64,000 nucleotides of DNA from assembly GCA_017622845.1 (NCBI GenBank), contig JAGAQJ010000054.1, forward strand, positions 1 through 64,000, written 5' to 3'. Position 1 is the stretch's first letter. Every line of letters begins with the position of its first letter. This document shows, piece after piece, positions 1-8,554 of this stretch. The notes beneath the pieces were generated by a model, which did no database searches, had not been told where the DNA came from, and saw nothing but the letters and a program-made list of their open reading frames with translations. The position numbers were made by a program, and so were the translations under genes. The DNA is from Lachnospiraceae bacterium (GTDB lineage: Bacteria > Bacillota > Clostridia > Lachnospirales > Lachnospiraceae).

Positions 1-147
1 CCGAGGCATTCTACGGGATACTATCTGCAGTTTTCTGTTCATCGAAAGCAAAAAACTGTGTTAATAACGAATAAACTTTACTGTATTTAGAAATCTAAAA
101 CAATAAATAATGGCAAGCTTTAAGATAGATAACAAGCAGTTGTTCAT

Positions 148-388
148 ACACAGAAGGGCGGCAGTCCTATACCGGAACAGGCTGGCGGAGAATGCTGACA
201 TTTTCTTATGGGTGATTCAATACACGAGCGGAAATCCGCATGGACGCGGATTTAGGACGAAACGCGTCCATGGACGGCGCGTAGAGTCCGGTCGCGGACG
301 CATTCAAAGACTTTGGCATCACCCATTAGAAAATTCGCATTTGGAGTCCAATCGCCTGTACCGGCATAGGACTGCCGCCCTTCGTCCT
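148..388. repeat. MITE-like long imperfect hairpin with terminal inverted repeats
   Basis: The left end at 150-175 (core AGAAGGGCGGCAGTCC) is repeated in inverted form at 361-384, with only a few mismatches. The inverted pairing continues inward: a TTTTCTTATGGGTGA block near 203 faces TCACCCATTAGAAAA near 319, and the centre near 270 is the palindrome GCGTCCATGGACG. The roughly 235-bp unit would fold into one long imperfect hairpin. No transposase or convincing gene lies inside. The outer 21 bp recurs exactly at 61330-61350, and the right flank (TAATCCATAAGGC...) recurs at 61359-61378, so this is a dispersed repeat family. It sits just downstream of a leftward gene and could also act as a transcription end. 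The remainder of 1-463 shows no gene. Confidence 0.7.
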
Positions 389-463
389 AGCTAAAATAAT
401 CCATAAGGCTGAACTGTTGAACAGGAAGCTATCCGTGCAAGCTGATTAACAGCCTGAAAATGC

Positions 464-2365
464 TCACAATATATGCTCCATTCCCTTCTTACAGTAATAC
501 TGTGCCTGTGCATTCCACATTTCGTAGTACTTTCCGCTGGTGTCCGCGGCAAGCTCCTCATGGCTTCCAAGCTGTACGAGCTGTCCCTTGTGAAATACTG
601 CAATCTTATCACAGAATTTGCAGGAAGCAAGCCTATGGGAGATATAAATTGCTGTTTTTGAACCTGCGATTTTGTCGAAGCTTGTATAGATTTCGTACTC
701 GGCAATCGGGTCAAGCGCCGCTGTGGGTTCGTCCAGAAGGATAAACGGCGCATCTTTATAAATTGCTCTTGCAAGTGCGATTTTCTGCGCTTCCCCTCCG
801 CTGACTTCAACGCCTTCGTCATCATAGCCCTTGTACAAATAAGTCTCCACACCCTCTTTTAGTCCGGATAAGCGCTCTCCAAATCCGGCATCGCAAAGGC
901 TGCTCTCCACATGCCTTCTGTCATAATCCGTGCTGACTGCCACATTCTGGGCAAGCATCAGATCAAACAGCTTATAATCCTGAAAAACAACTGCAAACAA
1001 TCTGCTGTACTCCTCTTGTTTAAATTTTCTGATATCCACTCCATTTAAAAGGATTTCTCCCTCCTGAGGGTCATAAAGCCTGCATAGCAGCTTAATCATC
1101 GTTGTTTTACCCGAACCATTCATACCGACAATCGCAAGCTTTTCCCCGATTCGCAGCTTGAGTGAAAAATGGCGCAGTGCATACGTGTCTGTACCGGGAT
1201 AACAAAAGGATACATCACAAAATTCAATTTCATATTCGTTGTCACTGCGCTTTTCCACCGGGAGCTTCCCCTGATACATCTCATTTTCCAACGCAAGCAG
1301 CTCCAATGTACTCACCTGCCGTCTTGCCGCCATTGCAAACCTTGTACACAGGCCTGTGATACCATAAAGATTCTGCAGAAGATTTTTGAGGCAGCCTGCA
1401 AGCTGTACCATACTGCCTGTCTGAATCCCTCCTGCAAGTGCAGCCAGCGCAATGATCAGATAAGATATGCCTTCTATCGCACCATTGACAGCTTCGCTGC
1501 AGAAAGCCACACCTGCCGCACCGGCTGCCGCATCGCGGATACGCTTCCTGTAAGGCTTTGTGTCAAGCACATCTGCCGTCCAGCGCTTTATCAAATCATA
1601 GCTTTGATAAAGGCGCGCATCCTTGCCATTCTGATAAGAAAAATCATAGCCGTGCGAAAAGCTCCAGCAGTTCTCCGCCAATGTCTTTTTCTCCTCATCG
1701 GTCAGCCTGTGGTGCATAAAATAGTCCTCCTTCTTTTGAAAAAAGACCATTCCTTTCTGACCTGCCGCCGCCATAACAAGCAATCCGATAAAAAGCAGTC
1801 CGATAAGGAGCATAGAAGCCGGCACAGGAACTGCTCTCACCACGCCGCGCAGCGCATATCCTCCAACGATAACAGCTCCTGTCATGTTAAAAACCTGATA
1901 TACAATATCATGGAACTGCCAGAAAACACTGTTTAATCCGGCGCCCCAGTTATTATCGCGCTGAATCCGGTCTCTCAGCTCCTTCACTGCCGGACTGTCT
2001 ATTTTGGAAAAGTCCATTGCAAGCAGTTTTTCTTCAACCATGCAATTATATTGGCGGTACATTTTCTGCCGCCGTACCTCCAAGCCATTCCATAAAATGC
2101 CTGCAATTGCATGCAGTACAAAGATTCCTGCAATTGCTGCAGACACAACTGACATCAGTGTCATAAATTCCGTTTTGTTCTGCAATGCATTCAGAACATA
2201 TGACATCAGTGTCAGATTCAGATAGGAAACTGCCACATTGCAGAGATGTACCACACAGGCTGTCGGAAAATAAGTCCTGTCCATCTCCCAAATCACTTGC
2301 AGAATTTTTTTCATATTTTTGATATGTTCCTTCACAGGAAGCTTACTCATTAGATTCGTTTCCAT
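464..2365 (-). CDS. ABC exporter half-transporter (membrane plus ATPase), subunit 2
   Basis: An N-terminal block of about six membrane helices (roughly residues 20-330) is fused to a nucleotide-binding domain. That domain has Walker A GMNGSGKTT near residue 415, a Q-loop (VVFQDYKLF), signature VSGGEAQK, Walker B FILLDEPTAALD and an H-loop ISHRLAS. This is the usual ABC exporter design; one half-transporter dimerises with another to move peptides, lipids or drugs across the membrane. The start chosen (METNL...) has GGGAGG about 12 bases upstream, and an ATG at 2350 is an alternative. It overlaps the end of the preceding exporter gene by 23 bases, so the two are almost certainly co-translated as a heterodimer. 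The signature motif departs from LSGGQ, as is common in one subunit of heterodimeric exporters. The substrate cannot be read from sequence. Confidence 0.9.
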   Translation of the reverse strand: METNLMSKLPVKEHIKNMKKILQVIWEMDRTYFPTACVVHLCNVAVSYLNLTLMSYVLNALQNKTEFMTLMSVVSAAIAGIFVLHAIAGILWNGLEVRRQKMYRQYNCMVEEKLLAMDFSKIDSPAVKELRDRIQRDNNWGAGLNSVFWQFHDIVYQVFNMTGAVIVGGYALRGVVRAVPVPASMLLIGLLFIGLLVMAAAGQKGMVFFQKKEDYFMHHRLTDEEKKTLAENCWSFSHGYDFSYQNGKDARLYQSYDLIKRWTADVLDTKPYRKRIRDAAAGAAGVAFCSEAVNGAIEGISYLIIALAALAGGIQTGSMVQLAGCLKNLLQNLYGITGLCTRFAMAARRQVSTLELLALENEMYQGKLPVEKRSDNEYEIEFCDVSFCYPGTDTYALRHFSLKLRIGEKLAIVGMNGSGKTTMIKLLCRLYDPQEGEILLNGVDIRKFKQEEYSRLFAVVFQDYKLFDLMLAQNVAVSTDYDRRHVESSLCDAGFGERLSGLKEGVETYLYKGYDDEGVEVSGGEAQKIALARAIYKDAPFILLDEPTAALDPIAEYEIYTSFDKIAGSKTAIYISHRLASCKFCDKIAVFHKGQLVQLGSHEELAADTSGKYYEMWNAQAQYYCKKGMEHIL

Positions 2366-4181
2366 CGATACAGTAGTCCTCCCTTTCCGCATAATAATTG
2401 CTCTGCACCTGATACATCTGCGCATAAGCGCCTCCCTTCTGCATCAGTTCCTCATGTGTACCTGCTTCTACCATTTTTCCCTGCTCTAACATGACAATCC
2501 TGTCAGAAAACCGCGTGCTTGCCAGCCGGTGCGATATAAACAGAGCAGTCTTATCCTTGCAGCTATTTCTGTAGCATTCGTACACCTCGCTCTCTGCTAT
2601 CGGGTCAAGCGCTGCTGTCGGCTCATCAAGAATCATTACCGGCGCCTCCTTATACAGCGCCCTGGCTAACAAAAACCGCTGCTGCTGCCCTCCGGAAAGT
2701 TCGACTCCATTTTCCATAAGTGTCTTTTTCATAAAGCTGTCCATGTCTATCTGTTTTTCCTCAAAAACCTGCTTTAATCCGGCTCTTTCCAGCGCTTCCC
2801 ATGCCTTCTGCTCATCCAGCTTTCCGGCTTTTTGCATAGAAAGATTTTCACCTATTGTAACAGGCAGGATAAACGGCTCCTGAAATACAATGGAGAAAAG
2901 CTGATACAGCTCGCTTTTCGGAAAACACCGGATATCGATTCCGCCGATTCGTATCTCCCCCTCATCCGGCTCATACAGACCGCACAAAAGCTTTACAAGT
3001 GTGGTCTTTCCAGCGCCGTTGACACCGACAACCGCAAGCTTTTCTCCTGCATGGATGGTCAGATTAAAATGCTCAAAAAGCGGTTTTTCCTGATAGGAAA
3101 AACTTACGTTGTGAAATTCAATCTCCAGCGGATTGGTAAGCTCACTGATATGTCTGCTTCCGGTATTTTCGTCCTGCTCGGCAAGCTCCATATAGCTGCG
3201 GTATTCCGATATTGTTCCGGATGCCTCGCGCAGCCCTGCAAATCCCTCCATCATTGACGACACAAAACCCGAAAATCCTGTAACCGCTCCAAAATAGAGA
3301 ACAAAATCGCTGACTGCAATCGCCTCCTGCAGCACCTGGCTGATGAGATATCCATATACTGCCAGGTCGCGGATTACAGAAAGAAAAAAAGTCATCTGCT
3401 CACACACAGTCTTCCTGTTCTGTATGCGTCTCTGGAGAGTGCATTTTTCCTCCAACGTCTGATTCAGCAGCTTTCTTAGCCACTTGTCCATGCCGAAAAT
3501 CCGGATGTCCTTTGCAGCACTGGTATCTCCCATCGCTGACGACAGATAATAATAATGCTTATCATGCCTTGCCATCTCATCATGCAGCCCTTCCTCAAAA
3601 CGGATTTCATACATCTGTATCAGATACCCGAGAAAAGAAACGCCTGTCAGCGCAGCCGCCAGCGGAATGCTCAAAGTGCCCAGAACAGTGGAATACAGCA
3701 GAAAGCAAAGCAGATTAATGACTAACTGCACTGTATCGCTGACCACCTTAGAACTTGCACTCCAGTCACCGCTGTCAAATGCCCTCATTGCTTTCCAATA
3801 TTTTTGTTTAATTTCACCGGACTCCGCATCAGCGTATTTAATGCGAAGGCTCTTTAAGAAAAGTCCTGCCATAAAATTTGTTCTCTGCATGTTGTAAATA
3901 TGATATTTTCCCCGGCTGACTGCATGGTATACACCATATAGGAAAAACATTCCGGCGGAAAAAGCCAGCATAGCACAAAGCATTTTTGATACGGGTACGT
4001 TGGACATGACTAAATCAATGGTAAGTTTTGGCAGCCAGATTCCGACAAACGGCACTGCTGCCGCGAGCAGAATTTCTACCGCGCTTAAGACCACGACACT
4101 TGGTTCATTCTGCCAAAAAAGCCGCCAAAAATACAGTACATTCCCGATAAGGGAATAACGTTTTCTCGCCTGTTTGTTCAT
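2343..4181 (-). CDS. ABC exporter half-transporter (membrane plus ATPase), subunit 1
   Basis: The protein is about 612 residues, with N-terminal membrane helices and a C-terminal ATPase. The ATPase shows Walker A GVNGAGKTT, signature LSGGQQQRF, Walker B VMILDEPTAALD and H-loop ISHRLAS. The start MNKQARK is chosen because GGAGGG lies five bases upstream; the earlier in-frame ATG is part of that ribosome site. It precedes and overlaps the partner half-transporter at 464-2365, which points to a heterodimeric exporter. Upstream, beyond a terminator, is a LytTR/GHKL two-component pair, an arrangement often seen for bacteriocin or peptide export and immunity. No precursor peptide gene is visible, so the transported compound stays unknown. 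Confidence 0.9.
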   Translation of the reverse strand: MNKQARKRYSLIGNVLYFWRLFWQNEPSVVVLSAVEILLAAAVPFVGIWLPKLTIDLVMSNVPVSKMLCAMLAFSAGMFFLYGVYHAVSRGKYHIYNMQRTNFMAGLFLKSLRIKYADAESGEIKQKYWKAMRAFDSGDWSASSKVVSDTVQLVINLLCFLLYSTVLGTLSIPLAAALTGVSFLGYLIQMYEIRFEEGLHDEMARHDKHYYYLSSAMGDTSAAKDIRIFGMDKWLRKLLNQTLEEKCTLQRRIQNRKTVCEQMTFFLSVIRDLAVYGYLISQVLQEAIAVSDFVLYFGAVTGFSGFVSSMMEGFAGLREASGTISEYRSYMELAEQDENTGSRHISELTNPLEIEFHNVSFSYQEKPLFEHFNLTIHAGEKLAVVGVNGAGKTTLVKLLCGLYEPDEGEIRIGGIDIRCFPKSELYQLFSIVFQEPFILPVTIGENLSMQKAGKLDEQKAWEALERAGLKQVFEEKQIDMDSFMKKTLMENGVELSGGQQQRFLLARALYKEAPVMILDEPTAALDPIAESEVYECYRNSCKDKTALFISHRLASTRFSDRIVMLEQGKMVEAGTHEELMQKGGAYAQMYQVQSNYYAEREDYCIDGNESNE

Positions 4182-4249
4182 AAGACCCTCCATTTTTCAT
4201 ATTGCCTGTTATCTCTTTGCTCTTTATAATATACCAAAGATTCCTCCAT

Positions 4250-4290
4250 TAAAAAAATTCGTGCATGAATGGCTTTTCTCATGCACGAAT
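4250..4290 (-). terminator. Rho-independent terminator after the histidine kinase gene
   Basis: Perfect 12-bp arms (ATTCGTGCATGA at 4257-4268 and TCATGCACGAAT at 4279-4290) are followed on the minus strand by seven T residues. It lies 13 bases past the kinase stop and separates the two-component genes from the exporter genes, which therefore probably have their own promoter or rely on read-through. Confidence 0.9.
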
Positions 4291-4302
4291 GGTATTTCAC
4301 TT

Positions 4303-5034
4303 TTATAATGGCAGCATCACCTCTGTCACAAACACGCCCTCCTCAGCCTGTCTTTCCAAATAGCCGTGACAGCGCGCGACAGCCCTGTCGATCCGCATCA
4401 GACCAAAGCCATGACTGCTGTTTTCTCTTCCATTTTTGGTGGAGAGATATATCTTTCCATGCCGCTTCGGCGTTCCTTGGGTAGAGTTCATCACATAAAT
4501 GTAAAGCTGTCCTTTTAAAATATCAATATAGACCCTGATAAACCGTTTTTCTTCCTCTAAGATACCCATACATGCTTCCATCGCATTATCCAGCAGATTG
4601 CCGACAATCAGGCAAAGCTCCACCTCAGAAACCGGAAGCTCTTTCGGCACCAGCGCCTTCGCTTCAACATGGATTCCTCTCGTCTTTGCCAAAGAAAGCT
4701 TGCTGTTTAAAACTGCGTCAATCATAACGTTTCCGGTTTTTATCACAGTGTCTACCATAGTAAGGTCTGCATCAAGCTCGTTTAAATAGGCGCTTAGTCT
4801 GTCAAGCTCTCCCATTGCCAGATGCGCCTTCATGGTCTGGATATGATTGTGATAATCATGACGCCAGCCCCGCGTCTGGCGATACATGTTTTCAACCTCC
4901 TCGCAATGCTTCTCAAGCAAATCATTTTGGTAGGCGCTGATTCTCTTATCGACCATACGCTCTATATAGTATTTTGCCAAAATCAGCAGTAGGATTGCTG
5001 CAGCCGCAATTCCTGCCGCAAATACCATTCTCAT
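4303..5034 (-). CDS. GHKL sensor histidine kinase, AgrC-like, short
   Basis: This 243-residue kinase has a single N-terminal membrane helix (about residues 4-24) instead of the multi-pass sensor of classical AgrC. It continues with a dimerisation/phosphoacceptor segment WRHDYHNHIQ near residue 57 and a GHKL ATPase domain with the N-box LLDNAMEAC near residue 147. The start overlaps the stop of the response regulator gene by four bases (ATGA), which indicates translational coupling and partnership. With almost no extracellular part, it probably senses membrane state or another membrane protein, perhaps the neighbouring exporter. That last point is inference. Confidence 0.87.
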   Translation of the reverse strand: MRMVFAAGIAAAAILLLILAKYYIERMVDKRISAYQNDLLEKHCEEVENMYRQTRGWRHDYHNHIQTMKAHLAMGELDRLSAYLNELDADLTMVDTVIKTGNVMIDAVLNSKLSLAKTRGIHVEAKALVPKELPVSEVELCLIVGNLLDNAMEACMGILEEEKRFIRVYIDILKGQLYIYVMNSTQGTPKRHGKIYLSTKNGRENSSHGFGLMRIDRAVARCHGYLERQAEEGVFVTEVMLPL

Positions 5035-5816
5035 CTTGCCTCCCTGCCGTAACAGCTCCTCTCACGGCTTCCTGCAGCGGAACCGATACCTTCACGCTGC
5101 AAATCCTGTCCATTCTTTGTATGATATGCGATAAACGCCTGATTGACTTCCCGGTACATCCGCCTGCTTACCGGAACCGCACTTCCATCATCAAAGGAAA
5201 TCCGCTCTCTGTCAATCTTATGGATATTTTTCAGGCTGCACAGATAAGAACGGTGGCACTTTTGAAAATCCTTCGTTCCAAGAAGTCTTGTCAGCTCAGA
5301 GATGCTTTCCCTGCATGCTGCCGGTTCGCTGTTCATCAGCCCGATACGGGTTCCATGCCCCATTGCCTCGACGTAATTAATATCTTCAACGGGGAGCTTT
5401 TGTATCTCATCCTCCGGCGTATGAATTATGACATATGTGTCATTTTTCTTTTTCTCATTTATCAAATCAAGACATGCACGTACTTTTTCTTCGGATAACG
5501 GCTTGAGCAGATAACGCATCGCCTCCACTTCGTAGCCCTCTTCCCAGAAGTCCGCAATTCCCGTGGTAAAGACAAGCGAGGTGCTGCGGTCTTTCTGACG
5601 TACTGCCTTAGCAAGCTCCACTCCATTCATGCCTGCCATCTGAATATCCACAAACAAAGCATCATAAGCAGTGTCTTCCCACTGAAAAAGAAAGCTCTCC
5701 GCATCTGCAAACGCTGCCAGCGAAACAGGCACTTTCCTGTCGGTTCCCCATCGCTTTATATACGATGCCAAAAGTGCCCTGTGCACCTGCTCATCTTCAA
5801 TTACTGCAATTCTCAC
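5031..5816 (-). CDS. LytTR-family response regulator (AgrA-like)
   Basis: Residues 1-120 form a receiver domain with acidic pair ED near residues 7-8 and phosphoacceptor Asp in DALFVDIQMAG near residue 56. Residues 145-240 form a LytTR DNA-binding domain (YVEAMGHGTRI, FQKCHRSYLCSLKNI). Such regulators bind paired direct repeats upstream of targets, often in quorum-sensing or bacteriocin circuits. The start is a GTG with GAGGG six bases upstream. It overlaps the downstream kinase gene by four bases. The C-terminal 20 residues after the LytTR domain are low-complexity, Arg/Gly/Ser-rich and probably not functional. Confidence 0.9.
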   Translation of the reverse strand: MRIAVIEDEQVHRALLASYIKRWGTDRKVPVSLAAFADAESFLFQWEDTAYDALFVDIQMAGMNGVELAKAVRQKDRSTSLVFTTGIADFWEEGYEVEAMRYLLKPLSEEKVRACLDLINEKKKNDTYVIIHTPEDEIQKLPVEDINYVEAMGHGTRIGLMNSEPAACRESISELTRLLGTKDFQKCHRSYLCSLKNIHKIDRERISFDDGSAVPVSRRMYREVNQAFIAYHTKNGQDLQREGIGSAAGSRERSCYGREAR

Positions 5817-5980
5817 TTTTGTCCCTCATTCTGTCTGTCAGCATATCGAAACTGTACATTGTTTCCATATCTAAGGCATTACAGCGCTTTTCACCTCCCG
5901 GCTTCCTGCTGCCGGAATCACGCCTCTGACCTGAACTGTAATACTTAACCTTTACACTGCTTTTTGTGTACAGCATAACA

Positions 5981-6757
5981 CTAAAAGGGCATATGCATCA
6001 ATGGTCCGTTTCCTTTTCCAAGATTCAATCCTGCTGCTAAAGCGTTCGTAATATAATCCTTGGCGCGCTGCACCGCTTCCTCCAGTGCATACCCTTTGGC
6101 AAGATTTGAAGCAATGGCGCTGGAAAGCGTACAGCCCGTTCCATGTGTATTGGGATTATCGATGCGCGGCGTCCTGTACCATCGATAATGACCTTCATGA
6201 TAAAGCAGGTCATTGGAATCACCCTCTCTGTGACCGCCTTTGCAAAGTACCGCACAATGATAAGCGCCACTGATTTTCTCCGCCGCGCAAAGCATCTCCT
6301 GTTCTGTGCGAATCTTCATCTGCGCAAGCACTTCCGCCTCGGGGATATTGGGAGTCATAACATCCGCCAGGGGAAAAAGAATATTCCGCATGGCATCCAT
6401 CGCATTTTCATCAAGCAGTCTTGTGCCGCTGGTCGATATCATGACCGGGTCCACTACAATGTTTTCTGCCTGATATTGAATCAGCTTTTCGCCAATCACT
6501 TCAATCAGCTGTGCCGAGGATACCATGCCTGTTTTTACTGCATCCGGAAAAATGTCGCGAAACACTGCATCCAGCTGTTTCCCTAAAAATCCCGGTGAAA
6601 CCCCCATAATTCCCGTAATGCCAAGCGTATTCTGGGCAGTGAGCGCTGTGACGGCGCTCATTGCATAGACGCCGTTGCAGGTCATCGTCTTGATGTCTGC
6701 CTGTATTCCCGCTCCTCCGCCGGAATCGCTTCCGGCGATTGTTAATGCTGTCTTCAT
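5981..6757 (-). CDS. thiD: Hydroxymethylpyrimidine/phosphomethylpyrimidine kinase
   Basis: The product phosphorylates HMP and HMP-phosphate to the pyrophosphate form used for thiamine synthesis. The 258-residue length is normal. Family motifs are visible: the N-terminal glycine-rich SDSGGGAGIQADIK, VVDPVMIS near residue 122, and the anion-hole NTHGTGCTLSSAIA near residue 205 that holds the phosphate of ATP in ribokinase-fold enzymes. It is the last gene of the leftward thiamine operon, starting nine bases after the stop of the lipoprotein gene. A thiD in the same operon as thiSGH under a TPP riboswitch is usual in Firmicutes. Confidence 0.96.
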   Translation of the reverse strand: MKTALTIAGSDSGGGAGIQADIKTMTCNGVYAMSAVTALTAQNTLGITGIMGVSPGFLGKQLDAVFRDIFPDAVKTGMVSSAQLIEVIGEKLIQYQAENIVVDPVMISTSGTRLLDENAMDAMRNILFPLADVMTPNIPEAEVLAQMKIRTEQEMLCAAEKISGAYHCAVLCKGGHREGDSNDLLYHEGHYRWYRTPRIDNPNTHGTGCTLSSAIASNLAKGYALEEAVQRAKDYITNALAAGLNLGKGNGPLMHMPF

Positions 6758-6765
6758 GTCATGCC

Positions 6766-7830
6766 TTAATCCACAAACACTGTATTATACCGGTCAATGC
6801 ACTGAGACAGCACGGAATGAATATGTGCCATACTGCCCAATGGCGCAAGGTCCGTATCCTCAATCGGCCGGCCGCTCTCTACCTGCTTTATCATCCATTC
6901 CACCGACTGTACCAGACTATTCAATAAACCGTCAAAAGGCGCTGAGGTGCTCAGGGACTCCTTCATGAGCTGGTTATTGTCGCTCACCGCCTCATCATAA
7001 GCCGCTACCGTAGCTGCCAGCTCGTCGTACAGTGTCCGGATATTTGTCAGATCCAATTCTGTAAGATTCGAATCGTCGATACCCTGTGCATAGCATTCGT
7101 CCAAAATCTGATTTCCAATTGTAATCGCGTGGCTGGAATTATAAATAATCAGATTGCCCTCCTCCAGCATCTTTGCCTCAGTGGCGGCCATCTGTTCATT
7201 CCCCATAATATCAACCTCATCCATAAACTCATATGCCAGAGTCGCAAAATCTTCCACATTTTCCTGAATCAGGCTATGATATTCCTTCGCCTTTGCATAC
7301 TGGTTGTCGGCAAAGTCATAACTTTCGTTAATCTTGTTGAAGCCTTCCATCAGCGCCCTCATAGGCTCTGCCACCTCTTTTGCAAGCTCGTCCAGCTTTT
7401 CATATGCCGGTTCCATGGAAGCTACTGTCAAAGCATCATCAATAATATCCGTGTTCAGATAAACAATGCCGAACTTATAATCATAACCGCTGTCCGGAAC
7501 GAAAGCAAACTCATCCGCATATTCCACCACCATATAATAGTTATCAATGTTATCCAGAACATCAATCATATAGTTATTCATTTCCACATAAATATTATAC
7601 TTGATAATGTCCATGGTTTCCGGATCAATCTCCGGCTCTGTCTCATCAGCAGCGCTCACTGTCTCTATTTCAGAAGCAGCGCTTGTTGTCTCTGTTTCAG
7701 CAGCGTCCGTTGTCTTCGCTGCGTCTGTCTTTGTTGCGGCCTCCTGCCCCGAACAGCCTCCTGTCAATGATGCCACCGCCAACACACATACCGCCAATAA
7801 TGCACTCATCCTATGTTTTTTCAATTTCAT
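6766..7830 (-). CDS. DUF3829-like lipoprotein inside the thiamine operon
   Basis: A signal sequence with lipobox LTGGC ends at Cys about residue 26. A Thr/Ala/Glu-rich linker follows, then a mostly helical, acidic domain. The segment YDFADNQYAKAKEYH resembles DUF3829 lipoproteins of the YiiG type, which have no assigned function. The start MKLKK was taken at an ATG with AAGGGGG just upstream; the close spacing leaves a TTG two codons later possible. The gene lies between tenI and thiD with short gaps, so it should follow the riboswitch-controlled operon. A role in thiamine or precursor handling at the cell surface is only a contextual guess. Confidence 0.75.
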   Translation of the reverse strand: MKLKKHRMSALLAVCVLAVASLTGGCSGQEAATKTDAAKTTDAAETETTSAASEIETVSAADETEPEIDPETMDIIKYNIYVEMNNYMIDVLDNIDNYYMVVEYADEFAFVPDSGYDYKFGIVYLNTDIIDDALTVASMEPAYEKLDELAKEVAEPMRALMEGFNKINESYDFADNQYAKAKEYHSLIQENVEDFATLAYEFMDEVDIMGNEQMAATEAKMLEEGNLIIYNSSHAITIGNQILDECYAQGIDDSNLTELDLTNIRTLYDELAATVAAYDEAVSDNNQLMKESLSTSAPFDGLLNSLVQSVEWMIKQVESGRPIEDTDLAPLGSMAHIHSVLSQCIDRYNTVFVD

Positions 7831-7912
7831 TTCCCCCTTATATCTCATTATTAAATATCGCTGTGTCAGTACACCGGAATCCCTTCTGTGACTGTTCTTA
7901 GTATAGCGGATT

Positions 7913-8554
7913 TCACTTTTCTTTACAAGCAGAAAAATAACGCTCCATATACTGCGCCGGATTTTCACACGTCATCAGTCCGCTCATGACACAGCCTCCT
8001 TTTGCGCCTGCTGCCGCCGCCTGCGCGATATTCTCACTGTTTATGCCGCCGATAGCATACACCGGAATCTGCACGCTGCTGCAAACCTCCTGCAAAAAAG
8101 ACAAGCCGCGCGGCGGCACTCCCTTTTTGCAGTCTGTGGCAAAGATGTGTCCTGCCGCAATATAAGTGCAGCCAAGCCTTTGCGCCTCTATCGCTTCCTC
8201 AACAGAATGGCAGGACGCTCCCAATATTGGAAACACCTGCCTGTAATTTTGCAATTCATCTTTTCCTGCGTTCTTTTCCATAACAGCCATCTTCCGCAGA
8301 ACCGGAAGCGGCACATGCAGCGCCTTTGCTTTCAATTGCACCGCCGTTTCCACATCGTTATGAAGAATGCACAGCACCTTGTAATGGTCGCAGATTTCCA
8401 TCACATCTTTTGCAAGCGCGCAATATTCCTGCTTCGTTAAGTCCTTCTCCCGAAGGATCACTCCTGCCGGACTGCAGGCCGCTATCGCTTCGATGCGTGC
8501 TAAAAAATTGTCCCTGCACAGTGCGCGGTTTGTCACACAAAGTATTTCAGACAT
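7913..8554 (-). CDS. tenI: ThiE/TenI-family protein, probably thiazole tautomerase TenI
   Basis: This 213-residue TIM-barrel protein of the thiamine phosphate synthase superfamily carries ILREKDL, GASCHS, YIAAGHIF and AIGGINSEN segments. A second, more canonical ThiE is encoded at 26359-27012, so this diverged copy inside the thiSGH operon is best read as TenI, which aromatises the thiazole product of ThiG. The pyrimidine-binding residues of ThiE proper look poorly kept, for example ILHNDVE where ThiE has the LINDR/IND motif. It overlaps the end of thiH by eight bases, a sign of coupling. The choice between ThiE and TenI activity is inference. Confidence 0.8.
   Translation of the reverse strand: MSEILCVTNRALCRDNFLARIEAIAACSPAGVILREKDLTKQEYCALAKDVMEICDHYKVLCILHNDVETAVQLKAKALHVPLPVLRKMAVMEKNAGKDELQNYRQVFPILGASCHSVEEAIEAQRLGCTYIAAGHIFATDCKKGVPPRGLSFLQEVCSSVQIPVYAIGGINSENIAQAAAAGAKGGCVMSGLMTCENPAQYMERYFSACKEK

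Noticed and set aside
110..394. Open frame of 94 codons inside the first repeat
   Set aside because: It lies within the long inverted repeat, is Arg-rich in an unnatural way, has no ribosome site, and is explained by the hairpin structure.
4210..4224. TTATCTCTTTG as a further attachment-site copy
   Set aside because: Only about 11 bases match the rpsI repeat, the flanks differ, and it lies in an ordinary chromosomal leader.
5800..5870. 23-codon frame METMYSFDML... upstream of the LytTR regulator as a signal peptide precursor
   Set aside because: No ribosome site, overlap with the regulator start, and no double-glycine or typical leader features.
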